From UBA2357 sp046295975 (GTDB lineage Bacteria > Pseudomonadota > Gammaproteobacteria > Burkholderiales > Rhodocyclaceae): a stretch of 64,000 nt of DNA. The DNA lies in NCBI GenBank assembly GCA_046295975.1, contig JBKBMG010000011.1:1-64000 (forward strand), in the 5' to 3' direction. The translations under genes were made by a program, and so were the position numbers. The notes under the pieces are model-generated. The model searched no databases. It had not been told where the DNA came from and was given only the letters and a program-made list of their open reading frames with translations. This document shows, in pieces, positions 45,365-53,526 of the stretch. Within the stretch, counting starts at the first letter, position 1. Each line of letters starts with the position of its first letter.

Positions 45365-46717
45365 TCAGACAAGCGCGTCCAGCAATCGCGCGTGAATACC
45401 CTCGAAGCCGCCGTTGCTCATGACAAGAACGTGATCGCCGGGGCGCGCCTCGGCGGCGATCGCCGCCACCATTGTGCCGACATCGTCGAATGCCCCCGCG
45501 GTGTCGCCAAGCGGAGCCAGCACCTCGGCCACGTCCCAGCCAAGATTGCGGCCGTAGCAGAACACCCGGTCGGCGCTTGCCAGACTCTCCGGCAGCCGCG
45601 CCTTCATGACCCCCAGCTTCATCGTGTTGGAGCGCGGCTCCAGCACGGCGAGGATGCGCCCTGCCGGATCACGACGGCGCAAGCCCTCCAGGGTCAGTGC
45701 GATGGCCGTCGGGTGGTGCGCGAAATCGTCATAGACGGTGATGCCGCGCACCGTGCCGCGCACCTCCATGCGCCGCTTCACCCCGAGGAAGCGCGCCAGA
45801 CTTGCCACCGCGTGCTCGGGGCGCACACCCACGTGACGCGCTGCCGCCACCGCCGCCAGCGCGTTCGACAGGTTGTGCCTGCCGGGCATGGGCATCGCCA
45901 CCCGGCCAACCGCCTCACCATGCAGGCGAAAACATGCCTGCTCGCCATCGCCGCCGTCATCCGCAGGCACGACGGACCACTGCGCCTGCGCGCCGAAGTG
46001 CTCGACCTCGGACCAGCAACCGCGCTCGAGCACCCGCCCCAGTCCCGCTTCCTCCCGATTCACGATCAGGCGCCCCGATCGCGGCACCGTGCGCACCAGA
46101 TGATGAAACTGGGTCTCGATCGCCGCCAGGTCGGGAAAGATGTCCGCATGGTCGAACTCGAGATTGTTCAGGATCAGCGTGCGCGGCCGGTAATGCACGA
46201 ACTTGGAGCGCTTGTCGCAGAACGCGGTGTCGTACTCGTCGGCCTCGATCACGAAGAACGGCGATTCGCCCAGTCGCGCAGACACACCGAAATTGCCCGG
46301 CACCCCGCCTACCAGGAATCCGGGTGCGAGGCCCGCATCCTCCAGCATCCAGGCCAGCATGGAGGTGGTGGTGGTCTTGCCGTGAGTGCCGGCCACCGCC
46401 AGCACCCAGCGCCCCTGCAACACGTTTTCCGCCAGCCACTGCGGCCCCGACACATAGGGCAGCCCCCGATCCAGGATGGCTTCCAGCAGCGGGTTGCCGC
46501 GGGAAATCGCGTTTCCGACCACGAAGACATCCGCGCCATTGCCCGCCTGGTCGGGGTCGTAGCCCTCGGTCAGGACGATGCCCTGCTCCTCCAGCTGGGT
46601 GCTCATCGGCGGATAGACGTTGGCATCGCACCCGGTCACACGATGACCGGCGGCCCGGGCGAGCAGCGCAACGCCCCCCATGAAGGTGCCGCAGACACCG
46701 AGAATGTGAATATGCAT
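45365..46717 (-). CDS. mpl: UDP-MurNAc:L-Ala-gamma-D-Glu-meso-DAP ligase
   Basis: The 450-residue Mur ligase homologue recycles cell wall tripeptide directly onto UDP-MurNAc. It starts HIHILGVCGTFMGG, where CGTFMGG distinguishes Mpl from MurC, with ATP loop AGTHGKTTTTSM, EADEYDTAF, NNLEFDHADIF and the C-terminal DDFAHHPTAI. Length fits Mpl. ATG 46717 has GGAG upstream. It diverges from a conserved hypothetical gene across a short palindromic promoter region. Confidence 0.95.
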   Translation of the reverse strand: MHIHILGVCGTFMGGVALLARAAGHRVTGCDANVYPPMSTQLEEQGIVLTEGYDPDQAGNGADVFVVGNAISRGNPLLEAILDRGLPYVSGPQWLAENVLQGRWVLAVAGTHGKTTTTSMLAWMLEDAGLAPGFLVGGVPGNFGVSARLGESPFFVIEADEYDTAFCDKRSKFVHYRPRTLILNNLEFDHADIFPDLAAIETQFHHLVRTVPRSGRLIVNREEAGLGRVLERGCWSEVEHFGAQAQWSVVPADDGGDGEQACFRLHGEAVGRVAMPMPGRHNLSNALAAVAAARHVGVRPEHAVASLARFLGVKRRMEVRGTVRGITVYDDFAHHPTAIALTLEGLRRRDPAGRILAVLEPRSNTMKLGVMKARLPESLASADRVFCYGRNLGWDVAEVLAPLGDTAGAFDDVGTMVAAIAAEARPGDHVLVMSNGGFEGIHARLLDALV

Positions 46718-46761
46718 GTAGAGACTCCGCTCCCGGTCGACGACCCGAAACGGGGCGCCGT

Positions 46762-46782
46762 GTAGAATAGCGCGCATTCTAC
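46762..46782. promoter_or_regulatory. Symmetric divergent promoter candidate mpl / 46811 gene
   Basis: GTAGAAT and ATTCTAC are perfect inverted arms around a 7-base centre AGCGCGC. Each arm contains TAGAAT, a -10-like hexamer, one per strand, 43-59 bases from each start codon. No strong -35 hexamers are seen. Confidence 0.45.
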
Positions 46783-46810
46783 CCCTTCACCTCCGGCAGG
46801 ACTCGTGACC

Positions 46811-47428
46811 ATGACATCCCGGGCCAACGCTTTCAAGACCGGAAACCTGCGGCGCGAGATCGCCGCCCTGGCCGCCCGCATGATGGCGGAAGACGGCATC
46901 ACCGACTTCGGTTTCGCCAAGCGCAAGGCGGCCCGCCAACTCGGCGTAACCGAGTCGGAGGCCTTGCCCAACAACACCGAGATCGAAGCCGAGCTGCGCG
47001 CCTGGCAGGCGCTCTACCAGGACGACGAGCAAAGCGAACGTGTGTTCGAAATGCGCAGCGCCGCGGTGGAGATCATGCGCCTGCTCGAGGACTTCCGTCC
47101 CTATCTCACGGGCGGCGCGCTGGACGGCACCGCCGGCCGCTATGCCGAACTGGAGATCGAGCTCTACCCCGAGAGCGCCAAGGAAGTCGAGATCTTCTTC
47201 CTGAACCGCGACATCTCGTACGAGCATCGCGAGCCACGCCGGCCCGCGCCAAACACGCCGGAAGCGATCCTGAGCTTCGACTGGAACGACGTACCGGTAC
47301 GACTGTCGGTGTATGGCACGCATGCCGAGCGCAGCGGCCGCCGACGCAACGAACGCGCACGCCTCGCAACGGTCGAGGACATGCTCCGGACGGGTGGCAA
47401 GGCCACCCATGGAGAAGCCACCGAATGA
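46811..47428 (+). CDS. Conserved hypothetical protein
   Basis: The 205-residue soluble product has an alpha-helical first half beginning TSRANAFKTGNLRRE and a second half that is probably beta-rich, ending with a basic tail (SGRRRNERARLATVEDML). I recall it only as a conserved betaproteobacterial neighbour of mpl and a TlpA-type thioredoxin, sometimes misnamed from its neighbours. No catalytic motif is visible. ATG 46811 is preferred over GTG 46805 because AGGA lies 9 bases upstream of it. It overlaps the next gene (ATGA). Confidence 0.7.
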   Translation: MTSRANAFKTGNLRREIAALAARMMAEDGITDFGFAKRKAARQLGVTESEALPNNTEIEAELRAWQALYQDDEQSERVFEMRSAAVEIMRLLEDFRPYLTGGALDGTAGRYAELEIELYPESAKEVEIFFLNRDISYEHREPRRPAPNTPEAILSFDWNDVPVRLSVYGTHAERSGRRRNERARLATVEDMLRTGGKATHGEATE

Positions 47429-47982
47429 AACGCCCCGCCCAGATCCTGCTCATCGCCGCGGTCGCGGTCGGCGCCGCGGCCGCGGGCTACCTCACTCGCC
47501 AGGGGCTGAGCGAGCCCGACAGCGCCGCCCGGCTCGACCCCGCAGCCGCCGAGCATGCCGGCACCGCCCTGATGGCGCTCGAACTGCCCGACCTCGATGG
47601 ACAGCCCCAGGCGCTCGAACAATGGCGCGGCAACGTGCTGGTGGTGAACTTCTGGGCCACCTGGTGCCCGCCGTGCATCAAGGAAATTCCCGAATTCGCG
47701 GCGGTCAGCCGGCGGCATGCCGATGCGCCGGTGCGCTTCGTCGGCATCAGCATCGACCAGCCGGACGCGGTGCGCCGCTTCCAGACCGATTTCGAGGTTC
47801 CCTACCCGCTGCTGATCGGCAACCCCAACACCCTGACCATGGCCAAGTCTTTTGGCAACAGCCTGCAGGCCCTGCCATTCACCGTCATCCTCGACCAGGC
47901 GGGCGAAGTGCGTCATATCAAGCTCGGCACCTTGAACGAAGCCGAACTTGAGGGCAAAATCCGTGCGCTGCTGGGCTCATGA
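47425..47982 (+). CDS. TlpA/ResA-type thioredoxin-like protein
   Basis: The 185-residue product has an N-terminal membrane anchor or signal (about 5-24) and a periplasmic thioredoxin fold with the redox motif WCPPC (Cys81, Cys84), FVGISIDQPDAV and the cis-proline at LPFTVILD. Such proteins reduce disulfides in cytochrome c maturation or other periplasmic proteins. Its ATG overlaps the upstream stop. The partner is not identifiable here. No cytochrome c genes are near. Confidence 0.9.
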   Translation: MKRPAQILLIAAVAVGAAAAGYLTRQGLSEPDSAARLDPAAAEHAGTALMALELPDLDGQPQALEQWRGNVLVVNFWATWCPPCIKEIPEFAAVSRRHADAPVRFVGISIDQPDAVRRFQTDFEVPYPLLIGNPNTLTMAKSFGNSLQALPFTVILDQAGEVRHIKLGTLNEAELEGKIRALLGS

Positions 47983-48066
47983 ACGCGAATCAGTTTCATA
48001 CCAGAGTGCGCGCGAGAATGTAAGCAGACTAGACAAATTGTTGCGATCTGCGGCAAACTCGCCGCC

Positions 48067-48558
48067 ATGACGCGCTCAAAACGCACGAAAAGCTCCGAAG
48101 CTCCACCTCCGCCGCAACCGCGGATCCTGGTGCTTCACGGGCCCAACCTGAACCTGCTGGGCGCTCGAAGCGCGTCCCTGCCGGGGCAGACCACGCTTGC
48201 CGACATCCATGTAGCAATGGAGGCGCGGGCGCGTGCGGATGGCGTCGTCGTCGAGTCCTTCCAGAGCAACCATGAAGGGCAGTTGATCGACCGGGTCCAG
48301 GCTGCGGCGTCGGAGGGGGTGGCTTTCATCATCCTCAATCCGGCCGGCTACACCCATACCAGCGTCGCCTTGCGCGACGCCCTGATCACCGTCGACATCC
48401 CCTTCGTGGAGGTGCATCTCAGCAACGATTTTGCTCGGGAGTCCTTCCGTCATCAGTCTCGTTTTTCCGACCGCGCCGTCGGCGTGATCAGCGGCCTGGG
48501 TGCCTACGGCTACATGGCCGCACTCGAGTTCGCGCTGTCGCGGCTGCGGGAAGGCTGA
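48067..48558 (+). CDS. aroQ: Type II 3-dehydroquinate dehydratase homologue, lid Tyr replaced
   Basis: The 163-residue product has the AroQ fold: LVLHGPNLNLLG near the N terminus, SNHEGQLIDRV, NPAGYTHTSVALRDAL and EVHLSN. The enzyme dehydrates 3-dehydroquinate in the shikimate pathway. In the flexible lid the family reads R-x-P-x-x-Y-G, with Arg and Tyr both catalytic. Here the segment is ARSASLPG, so the Arg remains but Pro stands at the Tyr position. Activity is therefore in doubt. A basic, proline-rich extension of about 17 residues precedes the fold. The neighbours accB and accC match the usual aroQ-accB-accC order, 54 bases apart. Confidence 0.88.
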   Translation: MTRSKRTKSSEAPPPPQPRILVLHGPNLNLLGARSASLPGQTTLADIHVAMEARARADGVVVESFQSNHEGQLIDRVQAAASEGVAFIILNPAGYTHTSVALRDALITVDIPFVEVHLSNDFARESFRHQSRFSDRAVGVISGLGAYGYMAALEFALSRLREG

Positions 48559-48612
48559 AAACAAGCACGTCCGCGGCACCGTGCGCGGTGCCGCCCTGTC
48601 CGGAGAATCCAA

Positions 48613-49065
48613 ATGGATCTGCGCAAGCTGAAGAAACTCATCGACCTCGTCCAGGAGTCCGGCATCGCCGAACTCGAAGTCACCGAGGGCGAAGAGAAAG
48701 TCCGCATCGTCAAGCACACGGCCGTGGCCACCACCGGCCCCAGCCATGTGACCCATATCGTCGCGCCCCAGGCCTCGCTGCCCGCTTCGGCGGCGTCGGC
48801 CAGCAGCGTCGAGGAAGACGATCTGCCGGCCGGGCACGTGGTCAAATCGCCGATGGTGGGCACCTTCTACCGCGCCGCCTCGCCGGGCGCCAAACCCTTT
48901 GCCGATGTCGGCCAGAGCATCAAGGCGGGTGAGCGCCTGTGCATCATCGAAGCGATGAAGCTGATGAACGAGATCGAGTCCGACGTCGACGGCGTGGTCA
49001 AGGCCATCCTGGTCGAGAACGGCCAGCCCGTCGAGTACGGCCAGCCCCTGTTCGTCATCGGTTGA
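48613..49065 (+). CDS. accB: Biotin carboxyl carrier protein of acetyl-CoA carboxylase
   Basis: The 150-residue protein carries biotin for acetyl-CoA carboxylase, which makes malonyl-CoA for fatty acid synthesis. An N-terminal dimerisation helix region (MDLRKLKKLIDLVQESG) leads to an Ala/Ser-rich linker (about 50-68) and the biotinyl domain with the modified Lys116 in EAMKLMNEI and the thumb segment around 85-97. GGAG lies 8 bases before the ATG. It precedes accC by 128 bases of unusual leader. Confidence 0.97.
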   Translation: MDLRKLKKLIDLVQESGIAELEVTEGEEKVRIVKHTAVATTGPSHVTHIVAPQASLPASAASASSVEEDDLPAGHVVKSPMVGTFYRAASPGAKPFADVGQSIKAGERLCIIEAMKLMNEIESDVDGVVKAILVENGQPVEYGQPLFVIG

Positions 49066-49072
49066 GTCTGTC

Positions 49073-49201
49073 ATGTTTGAAAAAATCCTGATCGCAAACC
49101 GCGGTGACCAGCCGCCGAACGGCGGCGCAGCGGCGCAGCCAAATCGCATCGGGGCCGCAGGCCACGGGGGCGGTTTCACCGCGGAGACCACCCATGTTTG
49201 A
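49073..49201 (+). CDS. Short leader open frame mimicking the AccC N terminus
   Basis: ATG 49073 begins a 42-codon frame whose first 11 residues (MFEKILIANRG) are identical to those of AccC, then diverge into a Gly/Pro/Ala-rich sequence. Its TGA (49199-49201) lies inside the first codons of accC. The first 35 bases exactly duplicate 49194-49228. The ribosome site is weak. It may be a translated leader peptide, a remnant of a duplication, or untranslated. No protein function is claimed. Confidence 0.4.
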   Translation: MFEKILIANRGDQPPNGGAAAQPNRIGAAGHGGGFTAETTHV

Positions 49202-49235
49202 AAAAATCCTGATCGCAAACCGCGGTGAAATCGCC
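49169..49235 (+). repeat. 16 bp inverted repeat enclosing the accC start
   Basis: GGCGGTTTCACCGCGG (49169-49184) pairs with CCGCGGTGAAATCGCC (49220-49235), with one G-U pair in RNA. The accC ATG and part of its ribosome site are in or beside the 35-base loop. The duplicated upstream copy CCGCGGTGA (49099-49107) can pair with the same left arm, so two exclusive folds are possible. Confidence 0.6.
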
Positions 49236-50555
49236 CTGCGGGTATTGCGGGCCTGCCGCGAACTGGGTATCCGCACGGTGGCAGTGCACTCCACCGCCGA
49301 CACCGAGGCGAAATACGTCAAACTCGCCGACGAGTCGGTGTGCATCGGCCCGGCGCCCTCGGGGCAGAGCTACCTCAACATTCCGGCCATCATCTCGGCG
49401 GCCGAGGTCACCGATGCCGAGGCCATCCACCCGGGCTACGGCTTTCTGTCGGAGAACGCGGACTTTGCCGAACGGGCGGAAAAATCCGGTTTCGTCTTCA
49501 TCGGTCCCCGTCCCGACACCATCCGCCTGATGGGTGACAAGGTCTCGGCCAAGGACGCAATGAAGGCCGCCGGCGTACCCTGCGTACCGGGCTCCGAAGG
49601 CGCGCTGCCCGAAGACCCCAAGGAAATCGTCAAGATTGCCCGCACCATCGGCTACCCGGTCATCATCAAGGCGGCCGGCGGCGGTGGCGGACGCGGCATG
49701 CGCGTGGTGCATACCGAGGCGGCCCTAATCAACGCCGTCACCACCACCCAGAGCGAGGCCCAGGCGGCGTTCGGCAACCCGGTGGTGTACATGGAGAAAT
49801 TCCTGGAAAACCCGCGCCACGTGGAAATCCAGGTACTCGCCGACCAGCACGGCAACGCCGTCTATCTGGGCGAACGCGACTGCTCCATGCAACGCCGCCA
49901 CCAGAAGGTCATCGAGGAGGCCCCCGCCCCCGGCATCGACCGCAAACTCATCGAGAAAGTGGGCGAGCGCTGCGCCGAAGCCTGCCGCCGCATCGGCTAC
50001 CGCGGCGCGGGCACCTTCGAGTTCCTGTACGAGAACGACGAGTTCTACTTCATCGAGATGAACACCCGGGTGCAGGTCGAACATCCGGTCACCGAGATGA
50101 TCACCGGCGTCGACATCGTGCAGGCGCAAATCCGCGTCGCCGCGGGCGAGAAGCTGTGGTTCAAGCAGCGCCAGGTGGCCTTGCGCGGGCACGCCATCGA
50201 ATGCCGCATCAACGCCGAAGATCCGTTCAAGTTCACCCCCTGCCCCGGGCGCATCACCAACTGGCACGTGCCGGGCGGCCCAGGCATCCGGGTGGACTCG
50301 CATGTGTACAACGGTTACACCGTCCCCTCGCATTACGACTCGATGATCGGCAAACTGATCGCCTATGGCGACACCCGCGAGCAAGCGATCCGGCGCATGC
50401 GCATCGCGCTGTCGGAAATGGCGATCGACGGCATCAAGACCAATATCGCGCTGCACCAGGAGTTGATGATCGACGGCCGCTTTGTCGAAGGCGGAACCAG
50501 CATCCACTACCTGGAGCATTTGCTCGCGGATCGCAACCAGGTCAAGAAGACCTGA
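49194..50555 (+). CDS. accC: Biotin carboxylase of acetyl-CoA carboxylase
   Basis: The 453-residue ATP-grasp enzyme carboxylates biotin on AccB. It has the N-terminal KILIANRGEIALRV, HPGYGFLSENADFA, the glycine loop GGGGRGM, the catalytic ERDCSMQRRHQK, EFLYENDEFYFIEMNTRVQVEHPVTE (in part) and the expected length. ATG 49194 with GGAG 7 bases upstream is the right start because it gives the exact family N terminus; frame further upstream would give a 30-residue low-complexity extension. Expression may be tuned by the upstream leader. Confidence 0.97.
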   Translation: MFEKILIANRGEIALRVLRACRELGIRTVAVHSTADTEAKYVKLADESVCIGPAPSGQSYLNIPAIISAAEVTDAEAIHPGYGFLSENADFAERAEKSGFVFIGPRPDTIRLMGDKVSAKDAMKAAGVPCVPGSEGALPEDPKEIVKIARTIGYPVIIKAAGGGGGRGMRVVHTEAALINAVTTTQSEAQAAFGNPVVYMEKFLENPRHVEIQVLADQHGNAVYLGERDCSMQRRHQKVIEEAPAPGIDRKLIEKVGERCAEACRRIGYRGAGTFEFLYENDEFYFIEMNTRVQVEHPVTEMITGVDIVQAQIRVAAGEKLWFKQRQVALRGHAIECRINAEDPFKFTPCPGRITNWHVPGGPGIRVDSHVYNGYTVPSHYDSMIGKLIAYGDTREQAIRRMRIALSEMAIDGIKTNIALHQELMIDGRFVEGGTSIHYLEHLLADRNQVKKT

Positions 50556-50727
50556 GCGCTTGAAAAGAGATCGTAGCGGGCGGTACCGGGTGCAAGCTGC
50601 GAGCGAACGAACAACGGGACGTATCGAGTGGATAGGCCAGGAGTGAGCGAGTGAGCAACACAGCAATCGGTACGCGCAGTAGATTCGTTCACAATCGCTG
50701 AGCGAGCCGACAGGCTTGTCAGTTCTC

Positions 50728-50755
50728 AGCTACCCGAAGCTACCCTCAGCTACCC
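50728..50755 (+). repeat. AGCTACCC repeated three times at 10 bp spacing
   Basis: AGCTACCC starts at 50728, 50738 and 50748, with 2-base spacers, and ends 15 bases before the prmA start. It could be a helical-phase protein site or a simple tandem duplication. The rest of the 215-base gap after accC shows nothing recognisable. Confidence 0.6.
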
Positions 50756-50770
50756 ATAGGAACCCCCATC

Positions 50771-51679
50771 GTGTGGATATCCGTCACCCTGCAGGCCGAA
50801 GCCGACAAGGCCGAGACCTTGTCCGAGGCCTTGATGGACTGCGGCGCCTTGTCCGTGAGCATCGAGGACGCGGACGCGGGCACCGACGCGGAAAAGCCGC
50901 AGTTCGGCGAACCGGGGCACCACCCCGTGGGTCTGTGGGATCACAGCCGCGTCATCGCCTTGTTCGACGCCCAGGCCGATCTGGCCACCGCGCTGGCGGA
51001 AGCCTCCGCCCAGGCCGGCCTCGAAGCCGTCCCGTCGTTTTCGCTGGAGGAAGTCGCCGAAGAAAACTGGGTGCAGCTCACGCAAAGCCAGTTCGAACCG
51101 ATACGCATCACCGACCGCCTGTGGATCGTGCCTTCCTGGCATGAGTCGCCCAGCCCGGACGCAATCAACATCGTGCTCGATCCCGGCATGGCCTTCGGTA
51201 CCGGCTCGCACCCCACCACCCGGCTATGCCTGGAATGGCTGTGCGAGCACGTCGCCGCAGACGCCACGGTGCTCGACTACGGCTGCGGCTCCGGCATTCT
51301 CGGCATCGCCGCGGCCCGGCTGGGCGCGGCCGACGTGCTCGGCATAGACATCGACGACAAGGCGCTGGAGGCGGCGCGCTACAACGCCGAACGCAACCGC
51401 GTCACGCTGCGCGTCGCCCACTCGCGCGAGCCGCTCCAGGCCCGCTTCGACGTCGTCGTCGCCAACATTCTCACCAACCCCTTGTGCGTGCTCGCCCCGC
51501 TGCTCGCAGCGCGCGTCCGTCCCGGCGGCAGGATCGCATTGTCGGGCGTACTGGAGTCCCAGACCGCCCAGGTGATCGACGCCTACGCCCCGTTCATCGC
51601 GCTGCGCGTCGGCGCGCTTCACGACGGCTGGGCACGGCTCGAAGGTGAGTTTCCACGGGAAGACCGCTCGCCATGCTGA
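50771..51679 (+). CDS. prmA: Ribosomal protein L11 methyltransferase
   Basis: The 302-residue SAM-dependent enzyme trimethylates lysines and the N terminus of ribosomal protein L11. It starts MWISVTLQAEADKAETLSEAL (first part), the typical PrmA N-terminal substrate-binding domain, then LDPGMAFGTGSHPTT, VLDYGCGSGILGIAAA (SAM motif I), GIDIDDKALEAA and VVANILTNPL. GTG 50771 has AGGA 9 bases upstream. It overlaps the next gene by 7 bases. Confidence 0.96.
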   Translation: MWISVTLQAEADKAETLSEALMDCGALSVSIEDADAGTDAEKPQFGEPGHHPVGLWDHSRVIALFDAQADLATALAEASAQAGLEAVPSFSLEEVAEENWVQLTQSQFEPIRITDRLWIVPSWHESPSPDAINIVLDPGMAFGTGSHPTTRLCLEWLCEHVAADATVLDYGCGSGILGIAAARLGAADVLGIDIDDKALEAARYNAERNRVTLRVAHSREPLQARFDVVVANILTNPLCVLAPLLAARVRPGGRIALSGVLESQTAQVIDAYAPFIALRVGALHDGWARLEGEFPREDRSPC

Positions 51680-53253
51680 TCGTCCGCTGCCCGGCCTGCC
51701 AGACGGTGTTCCGGCTACGTCCGGAGCAGCTCCGCATGCACGGCGGCATGGTGCGCTGCGGTCATTGCTACACCCCGTTCAACGCACGCGAACATTTCCT
51801 GGACGGTGTTTCAGCGCCCCATGAGGCAGGCCCGGCGGCATCGGCTGGCGTCCGCCCGTCCGCGCCCCCCGCCAGCAGCCTGCCCGACTGGCTGACCGCC
51901 CCGCGGCCAGGCGCCTCGCCCGGCGCCCCCGCCGGACACACGCCAGCACCCAAGGATGAGCCGGACTTCTTCGTGCTCGAAGAAGCTGCACTGGATCCCG
52001 ACCCGTACAGCGCATCACTGGATTTCAGCGTCCCGGACGAGCCGCACGGCCACCCTCGCAGCGGGGCAGCAGCCGCCCACGCGTCCGGTTCGCGGCCCAC
52101 CCACGATGTGGCGCCCCCCCATCGCCCCACGACGATGGACGCCTACGCCGACCGCCTGGAAAGCGGGCAGCCGGAGAGGTCTGTTCCGCCGCCCCAGGCC
52201 GACGCCCCCCCTTCGTTCGCCGCCGCAGTCAACCGCGCACCGACACCACGGGAAGCGGATGCCCGCAGACCGGACGTTCCCCATTCCGCCCCGCCGACCT
52301 CCGTACGCAGCACCCCGACCCACAGCTGGCCCGCGCTGGAGCCATCGGAGCACACCGGGGACGACACGATCACCAGTCGCAACCGCGATGGCCAGTGGCG
52401 GCGCGAACCCAGCACGGCTGCGGTACCGGCTCGTGAAACGCCGACCGCAGGCGCAACGCCGACCGTCACGCCGCCGATGGCGGTATCCAGCGCCCCCGAA
52501 CCGGAGCCGGCTCAAGCGGTGCGCTCGCCTTTCGCTCCACCGAAGACGGCGCAAACCCCATTGTCGACGGCATCCGCCGCGGGGTCGGACGATCCCGATC
52601 GCTTTGCCCCGGCCGAACGACTGCGCGATGAAGAACTACGCCAGGCGGAGCGACGCAAGCGCCGCGAGGCGCGTCTGGCCGGACGCGTGGAACCGCGCGA
52701 GCACGACGAGGCGGCCGCCGACGCCGAGCAAGAGCACGATGCCTATCGCCCCGTCAGCGCCCCGCCGTCAGCTGGCGCCCGCTGGACCCAGGGCTTGCTC
52801 GTCGGCCTGCTGCTGGGCCTGCTGTTGGCCCAGGGCGCCTACGTGTTTCGGGACGACATCACCCGCAACTGGCCGGAGTTGCGCCCCCTTTACCTGCAGG
52901 CCTGCGCGCAACTGGGCTGCGACCTGCCGCTGCCGCGCGTACCGCAACTGATCGGCATCGAAACCTCGGATCTGCAGTCCGAGCCTGCGCAGCCCAACCA
53001 CTTCGTCCTCAACGCGCTGATCCGCAACCGCGCGAGCCACCCCCAGGCCTATCCGCACCTCGAGCTCACGCTGACCGACGCGCGCGACCGTCCGGTGATC
53101 CGGCGGGTGCTGACGCCGGAGGAATGGGTGGCCGATCCGGCCGAACTCGAGCAGGGCTTCGCCGCCGACTTCGCCCGTCCGCTGCGCCTGAGCTTCGAGA
53201 CCAACGGCGTGAGCGGCGCCATGGGCTACCGGGTATACGCCTTCTACCCCTAG
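51673..53253 (+). CDS. Zinc-ribbon and DUF3426 membrane protein
   Basis: The 526-residue product starts with a zinc ribbon of the MJ0042 type (CPACQTVFRLRPEQL, CGHC, residues about 6-33). A long Pro/Ala/Ser-rich disordered stretch (about 50-330) follows, then a charged coiled segment, one membrane helix (about 376-396) and a C-terminal DUF3426 domain ending GYRVYAFYP. The domain order is common next to prmA in betaproteobacteria. Function is unknown; a cytoplasmic zinc ribbon tethered to a periplasmic beta domain suggests envelope signalling or assembly. Its TAG lies in the first bases of a palindromic element. Confidence 0.82.
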   Translation: MLIVRCPACQTVFRLRPEQLRMHGGMVRCGHCYTPFNAREHFLDGVSAPHEAGPAASAGVRPSAPPASSLPDWLTAPRPGASPGAPAGHTPAPKDEPDFFVLEEAALDPDPYSASLDFSVPDEPHGHPRSGAAAAHASGSRPTHDVAPPHRPTTMDAYADRLESGQPERSVPPPQADAPPSFAAAVNRAPTPREADARRPDVPHSAPPTSVRSTPTHSWPALEPSEHTGDDTITSRNRDGQWRREPSTAAVPARETPTAGATPTVTPPMAVSSAPEPEPAQAVRSPFAPPKTAQTPLSTASAAGSDDPDRFAPAERLRDEELRQAERRKRREARLAGRVEPREHDEAAADAEQEHDAYRPVSAPPSAGARWTQGLLVGLLLGLLLAQGAYVFRDDITRNWPELRPLYLQACAQLGCDLPLPRVPQLIGIETSDLQSEPAQPNHFVLNALIRNRASHPQAYPHLELTLTDARDRPVIRRVLTPEEWVADPAELEQGFAADFARPLRLSFETNGVSGAMGYRVYAFYP

Positions 53254-53420
53254 CAGTCTGTCGGACTTGAGGCTGATCTGCTGCGCCAGAGGGAGAAGCG
53301 GTCCATATCCGCCCGTTTTTTCGTTGCATAGAACCACTATGCGCCTCAAAAACGAACGAATCTGGCCTCGCGCTCCCACTCGGCTCGCGACGATCGCTCA
53401 AGTCCGACAGACTGCTAGGC
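53249..53420. mobile_element. 172 bp MITE-like element with 23 bp terminal inverted repeats
   Basis: The left end begins CCTAGCAGTCTGTCGGACTT and the right end is its exact reverse complement over 23 bases. Inside, GCATAG and CTATGC flank AACCA and further arms (CGTTTTT with AAAAACG) extend the symmetry, so the whole can fold as a long hairpin. There is no open frame. It abuts the stop codon of the DUF3426 gene and may act as its terminator. Confidence 0.75.
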
Positions 53421-53495
53421 GGCCGTCACACACGCTGACGCTGGCGCCCGGGCTGGCCGGGCCAGGTGGTCGCCACCCACGCCCGGCAACCGAAG

Positions 53496-53525
53496 TTGGG
53501 TTACCCCCTCTTGGGTTACCCCCTC
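53496..53525 (+). repeat. 15 bp tandem duplication
   Basis: TTGGGTTACCCCCTC occurs twice without spacer, ending just before the stop codon of the PfkB-family kinase on the minus strand. It looks like a simple slippage duplication. Confidence 0.6.
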
Positions 53526-53526
53526 C

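Noticed and set aside
49104..49193. N-terminal extension of AccC from an upstream start
   Set aside because: It would add 30 low-complexity residues before the normal N terminus, while ATG 49194 has its own ribosome site.
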